A stretch of 64,000 nt of DNA from Microcyclosporella mali (Eukaryota; Ascomycota; Dothideomycetes; Mycosphaerellales; Mycosphaerellaceae): assembly GCA_002785985.1 (NCBI GenBank), contig NHNU01000024.1, positions 186,001 to 250,000 of the forward strand. Direction: 5' to 3'. A model generated the notes under the pieces. That model did not search any database. It saw only the letters and a list, made by a program, of their open reading frames with translations, and was not told where the DNA came from. How positions within the stretch are numbered: position 1 is the first letter of the stretch; each line of letters opens with the position of its first letter. This document shows, piece by piece, positions 54,001-64,000 of the stretch. The position numbers and the translations under genes are program-made.

Positions 54001-54961
54001 TGGCAGAAGATGGTATAGCGGTTTAACATCCTGCCAACGTGGCCCCCCTCTCCCTCCTCCCTCACCGACACACGACATCATCTGTCTGCCCTCCCACACC
54101 TCCTGCTCCTTCGCCAGCACGCGGCCGCTCCACCGATGCCCATCATTTCCGCGTATGGTATGTACCTACAGGCCACAGCTGCTCCTGGAGTATTTGCCGT
54201 GCGTATGCCGCAATCGAGCAGCGTCGAGCAGCATCGAGGAGCATGGAGCGCAGCAGGACCGCCGACGCAACGATCGCCTGCATGAGATGATGGGAGGACC
54301 TGACTCGCGCCTCACACGCGCCCTGACCAACCCCAGCTCGCCGCAGCATAGCTCCGCATTTGCGCTGACATGGATTCCGGCATGGATATAGAGGGGAGAG
54401 GCCTAGGGTTGTACATCATCTACATGTGCCATTGCGGGATCATCACCATCCACCGCAGCCTCTAGCTCGCAATCGCAACCACCAGCGCCAACTATGGTTG
54501 CCGTGTCCGCCCCTGCTGCTAACTTCTTGTCACATCCGGCCTCTCATATCTTGCGCGATGGTCTTTACTGCTTCGTCTGCTCGGCTTTGCTCTGCTCTGC
54601 TCTGCTGGCGCCGGAGCCCGTCTCCGTCAATCGCCGCAACTGCTCGCCCATCAACGCCTGCAACGCGCATGTACATGTAGTCTGCGCTGCCTCCACGTCT
54701 CCGTCGTTACCGCCGCTGCTTCTGGACGACTGCTTGTTCGCCTCATCATCGTCAGACGTGCCGCTCTCTCGTTGTCGTCACTTGCATATTTGACCTTGTC
54801 CATAGATGCCAGCCTAGGACTTCTCAAATCCCACGACCGCCAAAGTGACGAGACCAGGGCCCCAGTAGCTTCCGATTATTATATCATATTGGACTCGGCA
54901 CCCACCTATATACAACCCCTCTTGCCGCTTTCCCCTTCCGTGATTCAATCTATCCTACCAC
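51019..54961. other. 3.9-kb gene-poor region upstream of the AT-hook regulator
   Basis: No open frame here has splice continuity or family resemblance. The last 1 kb is pyrimidine-rich with short CTCTG and CCTCTG runs (about 54585-54605 and 53716-53745) and probably holds the promoter and long leader of the next gene. Confidence 0.45.
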
Positions 54962-56819
54962 ATGGAGGTCCTCGCACTGCCATCCACTACTACCGCTGCA
55001 CCTTATCACCGCCATTGCAGTGCTAGTAGCTATATCAGCACCATCTCCACTTCGCACGACTCGCCTTCGACTACCGAAAGCTCATCGCCCGACCTCACTC
55101 ACAACACCACCGACGACCAAGTCGTCACCCCAGACAGCGATGAGTACTGCGCCACCACGCCTGACAGCCTTATACTCAAGATCGAAGAACAAGATGACCA
55201 CCATGCCCTAGCTGGCCTGTCGATTGAGACTAAGCCCGTCCTTGTGACCAATGTTCAGCAACAAATACAATCACAACAATCGCACATCTTGGACCAGGTG
55301 CAGCCGCCTCATACACCACGAAAGCGAGGTCGTCCTCGCAAGTACCCCATCGTAGAGCAGAGGAAGACGACGCATGCCAGATCCAAGACAGGATGCGGGA
55401 CTTGCCGCAAGCGAAAGAAGAAGTGCGATGAGACCAAGCCGTCCTGTATGAACTGCGAGAAGAACAATGTTGTCTGTGACGGCTATGAACCTAAGCGGCC
55501 CTGGAGCCCTGGCAAACAGAAAGTGCTGATCGGGCGCCTGACGATTCCTACCGAGCTTCCCTTGCTCATCGGCGGCATCGAATGTGCCACTGATCGAGAT
55601 TTCTTCGAACACTTTGTCCAACGATTGAGCAAAGTCCTCTCACTCACGGACAATGGTCGAAGTCCTTTTCTCAGAATCGTAATCCCTCGGGCCTTCGAGT
55701 ACCGCGGTCTGATGCACAGCGTGCTATACCTCTCTGGTACCTGTATGCTGGCCAATGCCGAACGGGAGAATATCGAATGGCGGAATCGGTTTGAGTACCA
55801 CAGTGAGAAGGCAGTTTCCAACCTGCGAGAAGGGATCAGTCAAACGATACAGGAGGGATACGAAGTCGGTAGCGGGGCTGTTGCATCGCCCAACCTCAAT
55901 CTATCCATGGCCCAAACCCTCATCCTCTGTCTCCAGACTGTGTGTGAAGGCGAAGTCACCGGTAACTTCCGAGTAGGTGATACGTGTCAGTCGACAGGTC
56001 CAAACGACGAGCTGATATGCCTTCCAGATACACCTGGACGCGATGAAGCGCATGCTGTCGATGCAGAACGGGTCGTTGCCCAGCGAAGAACTTCGACAAT
56101 TCGTCCTCGAATTTCTGCTCTACCATGACCACAGCGACTCCATCACGAATCTAGGTCACAGGTACGACCCGCGCAGCATCTCTCTCCTGGAGGACTTCAA
56201 GCTGCCGGAGTACATGATGCCGCAGCAGGCTGGGAATCTACTTGGCGTCCTCGACGGTATCTTCGGATACATCGCACGGATCCGGAGACTGCGAGACGCG
56301 GTGCGTGAACAGCGGAATTCGGGAAACATGAGCTGGTGGGAGTACCCCGACAACACAAACGAGGCTTTCGCCATCGACAAGGCCTTACGAGAGTGGAAGA
56401 GCATCCACCCTGAAGGCACCTCACGCCACACAGCCAGTCTGCTCTACCGCCTCTGCACATGGATCTACCTGGAACGCACCATCCAGCTCTCACGGCCCAG
56501 CGAGGTGATGAGGAATGCCGTCGACACAGGCCTGGAGCTCCTCCGCGTACTCCCCTGGGACGACGACGACGGATCCATGCAATCTGTGCTCCTGATGCCG
56601 CTCTTTCTGCTCGGATGCGCCGCTTTCGAACCCTACCAGCGGCCTGCCATTGCGGAAGCTCTCGACCGGTTACAGGCCTGGAGTAAGCTGGGCAATATCA
56701 AGCATTCGCGCATGGTTGTCGAGGAGATCTGGCGCAAGATGGACGCTGGCTCGGAGCGGGAATCCTGGGATTGGGAACAGCTCATCGCGGACCAGAATAA
56801 GGATTTCCTCATCACATAA
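54962..56819 (+). CDS. Zn2Cys6 transcription factor with AT-hook
   Basis: Two exons: 54962-55972 and 56028-56819. The intron is 55 nt and the product 600 aa. An AT-hook core (KRGRPRK, 121-127) stands just before the zinc cluster Cys145-x2-Cys148-x6-Cys155-x6-Cys162-x2-Cys165-x6-Cys172 (CGTCRKRKKKCDETKPSC). The rest is a fungal-specific domain of the PF11951 type: FFEHFVQRLSKVLSL, SVLYLSGTCMLAN, and after the intron HLDAMKRML and WWEYPDNTNEAFAIDKALRE. It is a nuclear regulator with unknown targets. The N-terminal 120 residues are Ser/Thr/Gln-rich and may activate transcription. Confidence 0.92.
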
Positions 56820-57362
56820 CTCGCGCACGACATGACCATGTTTACATTCATGACCTCAACTCCCTGTTTCCGCACCTCCCAACTCAGACTTTTGGACGAC
56901 GACCTTCTTCCTACCTCACTACCTCAAATGTGGACAACGGACCACATCAGATCTCTGGCACCCCACCTGTGGATCAGATTCTTCTCTACCCTTCCCTCCA
57001 CAACCACGTGGATGGAAACGAACATTTTCTCATGGGTGGACGACTCTTACATATCTTGTACATTCTGATACTGGTTTTTTTTTCTGGGGAGGGGGGTTCC
57101 TTTCCTTCTCGTAGAGGCATGCATTTCCCCATGCCGTGTGGCTCATTGCGCATCGGAGAGGCATACATTTTTTCAACAAGAAAAGTACGGCAGGATGTCG
57201 TCGGAGACAAGGAACACACAGGACTGGGTGTTCGCGGGCTGAAGGAAAAAGGGATTTCTTATATGGATTTTGGCAGCTTTCTGATGTCGCTTTGGTTGAG
57301 TATCCTTTTCACTTTTTTTTTAAATCCTTTGGTGGACGATGGATGACTGGATTGGTATCGTT

Positions 57363-57413
57363 GAGAAGAAGAGGAGAAGAAGAAGAAGAAGAAGAAGAAG
57401 AAGAAGAGAAGAG
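57363..57413 (+). repeat. (GAA)n microsatellite
   Basis: About 15 GAA/AGA units with minor interruptions. Confidence 0.9.
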
Positions 57414-57937
57414 AAGATTATTTTGCTTGACGATTGGTTGTATTGGTGGCAAAAACTTGCCTGTTTGGGGAGGTTCAGGAGGTACATGTTACTAGCCTCA
57501 TTACAGTTTTGGTGATGCTTGCGCAGAGCGCGCGGGGTTTGGAATTCGTGACCAGTCGAGGATGTTGTTGGTTGTCAAGGAAGGGGGGCCTCTTTGGGTT
57601 CTTCTATTGAAATTGTATACAGGTACTTAGTTTGGTATGACGAGTTTTTAGGAATGTTTCATATGGCCTTCTTCTTGGTGGACATGGATGTGGTCCGTTG
57701 AGAAAGAGGCTGCGGAATGATGTAGTCTTTCTCAGGAGACTTGTGACTGCTGCACTGGATGGAATCATTTCACCTACTGGCGTCTATAATGATCAACGTT
57801 GTTGTTATGGTGAGAATCTCTTCGCCGTTTGTTTCTACTGAGGTCTGCGGACATCAAGCAATCACGACCACGAAAATTACATGTTTTATGTGTCGTGCGC
57901 GTTGAGTGGGCTGGTACAATGTCACCCGTGTGACCGT

Positions 57938-57967
57938 GGTAGGGCAGGGCAGGGCAGGGCAGGGCAG
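57938..57967 (+). repeat. (GGGCA)n short tandem repeat
   Basis: Five GGGCA-type units in a row, ending in GGACG. Confidence 0.85.
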
Positions 57968-59206
57968 GACGCGAGTTCATCCGTACAGCCTTGTGAGCCG
58001 AGCCTACCTCCTAGCTAGATGCCGGAGCTGGAGCTGGAGCTGCGAGACATCTCAGTGCCACGAGCGAGGCTGCGGACCGGTCGTGTGGCTGGTACAGTAC
58101 ATGTAGATGCAATCGGGCGAAGGCAACGTAACGTGTGTATGTTCTTTGCCCAACGGGGTTTCATACATAGGAATGTCCAGATCCTACGCCCGAGAGAGCG
58201 AAGTGGCCGAGTAGAGTGTGTCTGGCTCGGTGTGTGGATACTTGTTGTGTCTGCCGGAGTGTTGGTGCCAAGTTTGCGGGAGTTTTCTGGTGGTGGTGGT
58301 GACGGTAGTAGGTGGATGAGGTCATTCATGCATATACATATATGCATGTGGTGGAGGTGGGCCTGACTTTGCCTGTGAACGAATCTCGCGTGAGGTGTGT
58401 GATTACGGACTGTCTCACTGCCGCCCTTCTTCTCTCGCCGCAGTCATGGTGAACGTGACTCTTTTGTTTATTGCGTGTTTCGATTTGCGAACCTCCTCAT
58501 CTACATATCATGCCGGCTCTCTGTGGAGGAGTAATTCGGAGAGGGATGTAGGAGAAGGGTTTGAGTTTGGGCCAGGCTTCCCCCCCCCCATATCGTCGTC
58601 TATGCGGGAAGCGCTCGTTTCATGCTCACATCCTTGCCAAGCCCTCGTCATCGCCCTGGAGGGGTTTGTTACGCTTCTGACGCAGGCGGGCGAAACACCT
58701 GCACATCTCCTCCCACCATAGTCATCATACTGTGTACGCATCTTCTCTATTGGCAACTCACTGCACTACACTGCACTACACTATCCGACCCGTCCGACCC
58801 AGTCCCTTCCACTCTCCCACTGCCACTTCCCTCGACTTCACTGACTTCCTGCCTTTTCTGGCCGTATCTCGTTCTGCTCACCGGAAGGGAAGGCACGCCC
58901 CGCCAGTATAGTATCGCATCACTACGCCCCTCCCGCTCTGCGACGAGAAGCTGCGCCTACCCCTGCTGGGCCACCACGAAGCAGCAGGTTGCCGCCGCCG
59001 CCGCCCACGTATCACTTACCACTTCACAACACCTGTCCGACGGCCTTTCCCTCGCCAACTGCACATCAACCACCTTCTCCTCCAACCCTCCGAGCCCGTC
59101 TCCTCACCCATATCAGATCACAGCCTGATTACGCCCCGAGCGGCCAGAGGCCCAACCTCGCCAACCTATCTCATCTTCTCCACTCCGTCACAGCAGAGCC
59201 GCAGCC

Positions 59207-62200
59207 ATGACTTCTATACGAGGTGATCGCACCACCAGGACCGTCTACCGAGAGCGCGATGTCGAGCGCGACTACGAGGAATCTCCGCGCCGCCACTACA
59301 CAACCGTCAAGCGCTATCAAGTGCCCGAGTCCATCTCGCGCACACTAAATCAGGACGACGATAACAACAATAACGAGAAGACGACGGAGAAGATTGTCAT
59401 AAAGCGCTCAAGCAACCGCGAAGATCCACCTCCACCACCCTCGAGCCACCATCATGACGACTTCGAGTACAAAGTGACAGAGCGTCGATACGAGCGCAGT
59501 CCGCAGCCCTCGAGAGCTGATCGCGACGAGATTGACTATCGTTTCGTCGAGAGAAGAACAGAGCGCTCCGCTGATCCACCGCGACGAGACATCAGCTACC
59601 GCGTCATCGAGCGAGATAGCGACTACGAACGACCGCGGAGCGAGTATCGCGTTGTTGAGAAGGAGACTGACATCGTGCGTGCACCATCCCCACCCTCGCC
59701 AGAGAGAGAACGAGTGCGCGAGTTCCGCTTCGAGAGAGATCGCTCCTTCTCGCCTCCTCGAGAGCGTCCCTACGACGTTGAACACTACACCAAGAGTACC
59801 GAGTACTTCTCTCAGCCTCAGCCACAGCCTATCATCATTCGGGAGTCAGCTCCTCAGGCTCCGATCATTATTCGTGAAGAGCGCCGCGAACCGCAGAAGA
59901 TTATCATTCGACGCGAAGTCCAAGAACCACAATACGAATTCATCGAGCGCAAAGAAACTAGGGAGGTTGAGGAGAGAGACGAGAGCCGCTCGCTTGTGAA
60001 GGCGAGAGAGCCAACGCCAGAGCCGACACCTGTTCCTGTTCCTGCTCCCGCTCCCGTTTCTGAGAAGCAACCAGAAGAGGACTACTTCTACGAGCGCCGA
60101 GTGATAGAGCGAAGGAGACGAAGCGACAGCTACGACCGTAAGTCTGAGATACGACCTCGCGACAGCGCTTCCAACTACAGTAGCGACGACAGCTACGAGT
60201 ACGTACGGCGTGAGAAGATCACTGGCGGAGACGACAGAGACGTCCATCATAGACGCCATCTCGCTGAAGGTGCGATTGCTGGCATCGGTGCTGCAGAACT
60301 CATTCGGCATCATCGCAAGAGCGGAGGCAAGCCGGTCAGCGGACGTGGTCGCAGTGCGATCGGAGGTGCCGCAGTCGGTGCTCTGGGTGCAGAAGCACTC
60401 ACTCGTGTCAGAAGCATGCGGAGCTTGAGACGCGCGTCGTCGTCGAGGAGTCGGTCGCGTAGTGGCGAGCGTCATCAACGCAGACGCCGACACCGCTCTC
60501 GTTCGAGGAGCAAGTCGATCACACGTGCTCAGACTCTGGGCGGTCTGGCGGCTGTCGCTGCTGTGGGTGCTCTAGCCGGCTATGCACTGAAGAACCGTGG
60601 TAACAAGGAAACTGTGATCGTCAATGATGCTGGTGGTGGTCGACATCATCGACGAAGTCGATCTCGACGACGACGGGGCAGTGTCGATACCTACTCATCC
60701 GAGAATCAGGAACATCGGGATCCGGACCATCGCAACCGTCGTATCGCGCAGGCCGGCCTGGCTTCTGCTGCAGCTGCAGGCATCTGGGAGAAGGTTCGCT
60801 CGCAGAGCCGGGGTGGCGGCAGAGAACGCAGCAAATCACGAATTCGCCAAGGTGTACCTATTGCTGCAGCCGGTCTTGGAGGGGCCGCGCTCGCGGGTTT
60901 GTATGAGAAAAATAAGGCCAACAAGGAAGCGAAGAAGGGAGCAATCATCGAGGATGAGCTACACAGGGGAAGACGACGGCACAGTCGAAGTCGCTCACGG
61001 GGTAGGTCCGTCCCATCACCTTATCAACCATATGTTGAAGATGAAGGAGAGAGTGTTAACGAGCCTGGCTCAACAGCTCCTATCAATGATCGCGCCTACC
61101 ACAGCGATGAAGAGCCCGGGCTCTATCGTCGCCGTGGAGGTAGCAGCGGAAGCAGCCCCGATACGAGACGTCGTCGCAGTCAATCGCGCGGTCGCCACCT
61201 TGCTGAGGCTGGCGCCCTTGCTGGTGGTGGTGCTTTGGCTGCCCACGAATACAACCGGCACCGTAGTCGCAGTCGGGCCAATGACAGGCGCAGTAGGTCT
61301 TTGCTGTTATGAACGTATAGGTCAAGATCGCCACTAATGTGAGGAGCAGACGATTATGACTACGACAATCGCGCATATGGTCAAGATGCGTATGGAAGCC
61401 CACCGCCGATGGTTCAGAATGGGTATGGGCCACCTCCGCAGAGTGCACCGTACGGACAGCAAGCTGGGGCCTATGGCGGAGATCACTACTTCCCGCCGCC
61501 TCCCACTGGCGAAAATGTTCAGCCTGAGCCAGCTTACGCTCACCAAAATGCTTACCCAGCGTACAATCCAGCCGACTACGCTCAGCAAGCACCGAACCAA
61601 CACCCTTACGGTGCCTCGCGTGGTATGTACGATGAAAGCGATGCCACTCTAGGTCAACCGTACCCCAACGACACTTTCGCTGGTGATGTGCGTTATGGCG
61701 CAGATGAGCATGGGCGTGGCAGAGGCAGACCAGACCCTGAGCATGTGAGTGCGCCCAACGAGTCTGCAACAGAATCTCAGGAAGCGGGTATGTCCTGAAG
61801 GACCCGTTTCGGAGACGTTGCTCCGAGCAGACGTGCTGACAGAATGAGCACAGATGGTGTAGGCAGTCCTCGACCGCGATCTACAAGTCGAGTGAGATTT
61901 GACCTGGGATCAAATACCACACATTCACCAGAAGCCAATCGTCGGAAGGATGATGCGAAGCGTGGCGACCCATCGGAGAAGCGAGATGACGATACAGAAT
62001 CCAATGGTGGTGAACGAAAGCACCGTCGACGCAAGCGTAAGGGCAAGGAGAGGGATCACGGCGAAGGACCATCGGATCGGCATAGGGAGCGGGATCGAGG
62101 CTCCCACCGCGATTCTGGTCTGATGCACGACAAATACGACCACCGACCGAATGATGGCGACTCGGATGATACGGAAGAGCTGCCGGAGCGCTTCGATTCG

Positions 62201-62353
62201 AATGGCGACAAAAAGTCCGACGATCCTCTCGCTTCGAAGATTAATGACTTGCTCAGTGGGCAGGGTGGATTGGGCGGGCTCTTCAAAGCAATCACGGGAG
62301 CCGATGATCGCGATGATGATAGTCGATCTGGGCGCCGCAAGCATCGGCGTTGA
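59207..62353 (+). CDS. DUF3824-containing low-complexity protein
   Basis: Three exons: 59207-61292, 61350-61787 and 61854-62353; phases close to 1007 aa. The N-terminal half is highly charged with repeated YRVxER, RRYERS and PIIIRE motifs. The centre has the DUF3824 pattern (PF12868): HLAEGAIAGIGAAELIRHHR, GGAAVGALGAEALTR, AQTLGGLAAVAAVGALAGYA and GVPIAAAGLGGAALAGLYEK, i.e. short Gly/Ala hydrophobic helices separated by Arg/Ser tracts. Exon 2 is Pro/Tyr/Gln-rich (NGYGPPPQSAPYGQQAG); exon 3 is charged and ends RKHRR. Function unknown; largely disordered, with short hydrophobic segments that could touch membranes. The exon-1 stop at 61312 is avoided by the gtaggt donor at 61293. Confidence 0.88.
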
Positions 62354-62642
62354 GTCAAGGTCCTGGATATCGACTTTCTTTTGGATCTTCACAGCACTGG
62401 ATGGATGAGGGGGGTTTTCTTTCTTTCCTTCTTTTTTTTTTTTTGTTCTTTTGGTTTCTCCTCTATTACGCTAACGACGATATGAATGAGTGAGACCACG
62501 ACATTGATGATTGCCGGGCACAGTCCCAGATGAAGTACTTCTATAGATCCAAACCACAGTTTCCCCTACAATGACAATAACAGGATTCCTGATCAAAGAT
62601 TCATCCTTTTCTATTTCTTTCTATCATCAGCAGACAAAATAT
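62354..62642. other. Spacer between convergent ends
   Basis: T-rich tract at about 62430-62445, likely 3' UTR sequences; nothing else. Confidence 0.4.
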
Positions 62643-64000
62643 CTACAACTTCGCCTGAACCTCGCCTCTCCCATCTTCCACCACCACAACAGCAGCCAAC
62701 ATCCCCTCGGCCACATCCTCCCCATCTTCTACCTCTGTCACCCACGTCACGCGTCCCGCCCGGGGAGCCCGCACTTCGATTTCCATCTTCATCTGTTTGA
62801 TGACGCAGATGGGAGCGTCTTGTGCCACAATATCGCCGGCGTCGACGCAGACCTCGACGAGTTTGCCGGAGAGGGGAATGGCGATGTGGGTTGGGTCGGC
62901 GGGGTTGGCTTTGGGGTGTTGATGTGAGGAAGAGGCTGAGGAGGTAGAAGAGGTAGTACTCGTGGTCGATTGGAGGGAGAGGGTGTAGGCTGTGGGATTT
63001 TGTTGGTCGGGTGGGGTGAAGAGGATGGAAGCCGCGAGGTGGTTTGGGAAATCGTTGCGGAGGATTTTGGTTATTTGGAGGTGGTGGGGTGGATTTTTGG
63101 TAGAGGTTTGGGAAGAGGATGGTTGGGAGGAGGAGGAGGAGGAGGAGGTTGGGGTGGGTTGGAGGTCGAGTGTCCAGGCGTCGTTTTTGCGAAGGGAGGG
63201 CGTGTTGTTGGCGGCTAGAAGTGAGGAGAGCGAAGAGGTGTTGGAGTGTTGTTGTTGTTGTTGTTGTCGTATGAGGCCGTGAAAGGGGTCGTTTGGTGAG
63301 TGAAGTTTCTGGCTGAGGGAGAGGAGCTCGGAGTGTTTGGATTCGAGCCATTGAGTATCGCAAGCGCCGGCTTCGAAATCCGGATGAGCGACAATGGCGC
63401 GGAGGAGGGAGAGGTTGGTCTGGATTCCGGTGATGGTGGTGTCTGCAAGAGCACGTCTTGCTTTGCTGACGGTATCGAACCAGCTACGAGCCGTGACGAT
63501 GATCTTGGCTATGACGCTGTCGAAGTCCGAGGTCACCACCGCTGGAGCTCCGGGGTCCAGAGCCGTGTCGACTCGTGTTCCGGCACCAGAGGGAAAGCTG
63601 AAGGATTGGATCTTGCCGATGGAGAGGGAGTAATTCTTCGAGGGATCCTCGGCTGTCACTCGAAGCTGGATCGAGTGCTGTTGAGGCGGTGTGCTGGGGT
63701 CTTGAGAGAGTCCATCCAGACCTATGTCGTCCCAAGAGGCGCCTTGGGCGAGTCTGAGTTGTGCTTTGACGATGTCGGTCGAGCAGATGGACTCTGTGAT
63801 GGTATGCTCGACTTGGAGTCTCGGGTTGATCTCCAGAAAGAAATACTGTTTGGTCTGCGGGTTCAGTAAGAATTCGAAGGTCCCGAGTGAAGCATACTTG
63901 ACCTGGGATTGACTCATCAGCATATACGTTCACAACCAACTCCAACATATACTCACCCTCCTCGCCATTCTCATCGCAGCCTCAATGACCGGCCTGACCA
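62643..64000 (-). CDS. Biotin carboxylase with C-terminal biotinyl domain (3' part)
   Basis: The 5' end lies beyond the right edge. Exons: 64000-63957 (partial, VIEAAMRMARR) and 63902-62643, joined by a 54-nt intron to VKYASLGTFEFLLNP. Recognised by FLEINPRLQVEHTITE (ATP-grasp/biotin carboxylase signature), the biotin carboxylase C-terminal domain (IQLRVTAEDPSKNYSLS, RVDTALDPGAPAVVTSDFDS, KARRALADTTITGIQTN) and a biotinyl domain with the acceptor Lys in KQMKMEIEVRAP. Between them lies about 120 residues of low complexity with runs of Gln and Ser. The chain stops right after the biotinyl domain, so it has no carboxyltransferase; it resembles the alpha subunit of acyl-CoA carboxylases. The substrate is not decidable. 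Confidence 0.92.

Larger units (their letters stand above)
56820..59206. other. 2.4-kb gene-poor region with microsatellites
   Basis: Contains (AAG)n at about 57363-57413, a GGGCA run at about 57938-57967, and pyrimidine-rich sequence before the DUF3824 gene. No supported gene. Confidence 0.45.

Noticed and set aside
1..64000. tRNA or rRNA genes
   Set aside because: I looked for GGTTCGANTCC-type B boxes and rRNA signatures and found none with a matching cloverleaf; a tRNAscan run would settle it.

Overview
The window is nuclear DNA of a filamentous ascomycete (Pezizomycotina; a Dothideomycete-like fungus is my best guess). The grounds are short GT-AG introns, a frequency (frq) clock gene, fungal Zn2Cys6 transcription factors, a HET-domain gene, a plant-cell-wall GH28 gene, and a block whose CpA/TpG dinucleotides have been almost completely converted to TpA, the signature of repeat-induced point mutation (RIP).

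Layout. The left part (1-15.3 kb) is accessory in character: a HET-domain gene cut by the window edge (minus), a GH28 pectinase-like gene that seems frameshifted, a single-pass membrane protein, IML2, a fungal SLATT two-TM protein, and then about 5.3 kb of RIP-destroyed repeat DNA. That block is bounded by a 12-bp inverted repeat and holds two oppositely oriented arrays of a short unit plus at least two decayed plus-strand reading frames. From 15.9 kb on the content is mostly conserved: an AlkB-like dioxygenase with a GRF zinc finger, a very large secreted protein of unknown function, ribosomal protein eL19, a 2H phosphoesterase, succinyl-CoA:3-ketoacid CoA transferase (with an assembly gap inside an intron), a Zn2Cys6 regulator, frq, a type-B carboxylesterase, a CYSTM peptide, a small secreted protein, the 24-kDa complex I subunit, a CDC7 kinase divergent from condensin subunit 1, a copper amine oxidase, a second Zn2Cys6 regulator with an AT-hook, a DUF3824 low-complexity protein, and the 3' part of a biotin carboxylase-biotinyl protein that runs off the right edge.

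How they fit together. There is no metabolic cluster. The genes are mixed housekeeping functions (translation, respiration, ketone-body and amine catabolism, replication initiation, chromosome condensation, circadian timing). The CDC7/condensin pair shares a promoter of about 0.3 kb and may be co-regulated in the cell cycle. Long gene-free stretches precede frq (1.8 kb), the AT-hook Zn2Cys6 gene (3.9 kb) and the DUF3824 gene (2.4 kb). Exon structures were built by hand from splice signals and reading-frame continuity. Where all phases close to an intact protein I call the model with high confidence; uncertain 5' ends are flagged.
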